Shown in pieces: positions 41,242 through 41,271 of a stretch of DNA of 41,271 nt (the stretch's first letter is position 1; every line of letters starts with the position of its first letter). The notes beneath the pieces are model-generated. The model did no database searches, was not told the DNA's origin, and saw nothing but the letters and a program-made list of their open reading frames with translations. The translations under genes were made by a program, and so were the position numbers. Source of the stretch: Halobacteriales archaeon QS_4_66_20 (GTDB lineage Archaea; Halobacteriota; Halobacteria; Halobacteriales; Haloarculaceae); the NCBI GenBank assembly GCA_003021015.1, contig PXRK01000085.1, forward strand, positions 1-41,271, written 5' to 3'.

Positions 41242-41271
41242 GTCTGGCAACGGTCCCGCCGAGTGAATAAC

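Noticed and set aside
1-41271. CRISPR array or toxin-antitoxin, restriction or other named defence genes
   Set aside because: No regularly spaced repeats with unique spacers and no recognisable defence protein families were found.

Overview
The window is chromosomal DNA of a halophilic archaeon (class Halobacteria). Reasons: high GC, very acidic predicted proteins, TATA-like boxes about 26-29 nt upstream of start codons with little or no leader, and archaea-specific genes (TFE, Trm56, Dph2, Pus10, deoxyhypusine synthase, pelota, archaeosine synthase ArcS). I cannot fix the genus from sequence alone.

Layout. 1-362: no gene seen; a 113-bp inverted-repeat element with a probable 5-bp target duplication, then a terminator-like hairpin plus T6. 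363-10114: housekeeping block with a degenerate PfkB-family protein, a YgfZ/GcvT folate-binding protein, a membrane molybdopterin oxidoreductase, a COG3199 ATP-NAD kinase, a 40-aa membrane microprotein, a CinA/MoaB-like protein, the tfe-DUF2110-lipoprotein operon, trm56 and dph2. 10300-21415: surface glycan locus with a flippase, four sugar-handling or glycosyltransferase genes, three adjacent alkaline-phosphatase/sulfatase-superfamily enzymes, a WbpP-like epimerase and a WbpA/WecC-like nucleotide-sugar dehydrogenase; its first part (about 10.1-14.4 kb) is clearly AT-richer and looks acquired. 21532-31525: rnhB, pus10, a GT87 membrane glycosyltransferase, the glmU-like/glmS pair (UDP-GlcNAc supply), dys, an acidic membrane protein, thymidylate kinase and a small conserved-looking protein. 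31402-41241: a C-terminally broken MTH1187-family gene, a two-domain VOC dioxygenase, serine acetyltransferase, AlkA-type glycosylase, pelota, an ABC-2 exporter pair, a single-domain VOC protein, arcS, a decayed transposase and an EamA transporter.

How it fits together. GlmS and the GlmU-like enzyme feed amino-sugar nucleotides to the epimerase and dehydrogenase of the glycan locus (plausibly UDP-GlcNAc to UDP-GalNAc to UDP-GalNAcA); the glycosyltransferases build the glycan, the phosphatase/sulfatase-type proteins may decorate or trim it, and the flippase moves the lipid-linked product. A second theme is translation: initiation at promoters (TFE), tRNA modification (Trm56, Pus10, ArcS), elongation/initiation factor modification (Dph2 for EF-2, Dys for aIF5A) and ribosome rescue (pelota).

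Most unusual signal: a family of short repeats, at least eight copies, whose 18-nt end (TGATA...GTGA) sits at gene 3' ends in sense orientation. In five copies the TGA of the repeat is itself the stop codon of the gene; in most copies a short T-rich tract follows. They look like small palindromic mobile elements that also provide stop codons and possibly terminators. One copy also encodes the C-terminal tail of the converging ATP-NAD kinase gene.
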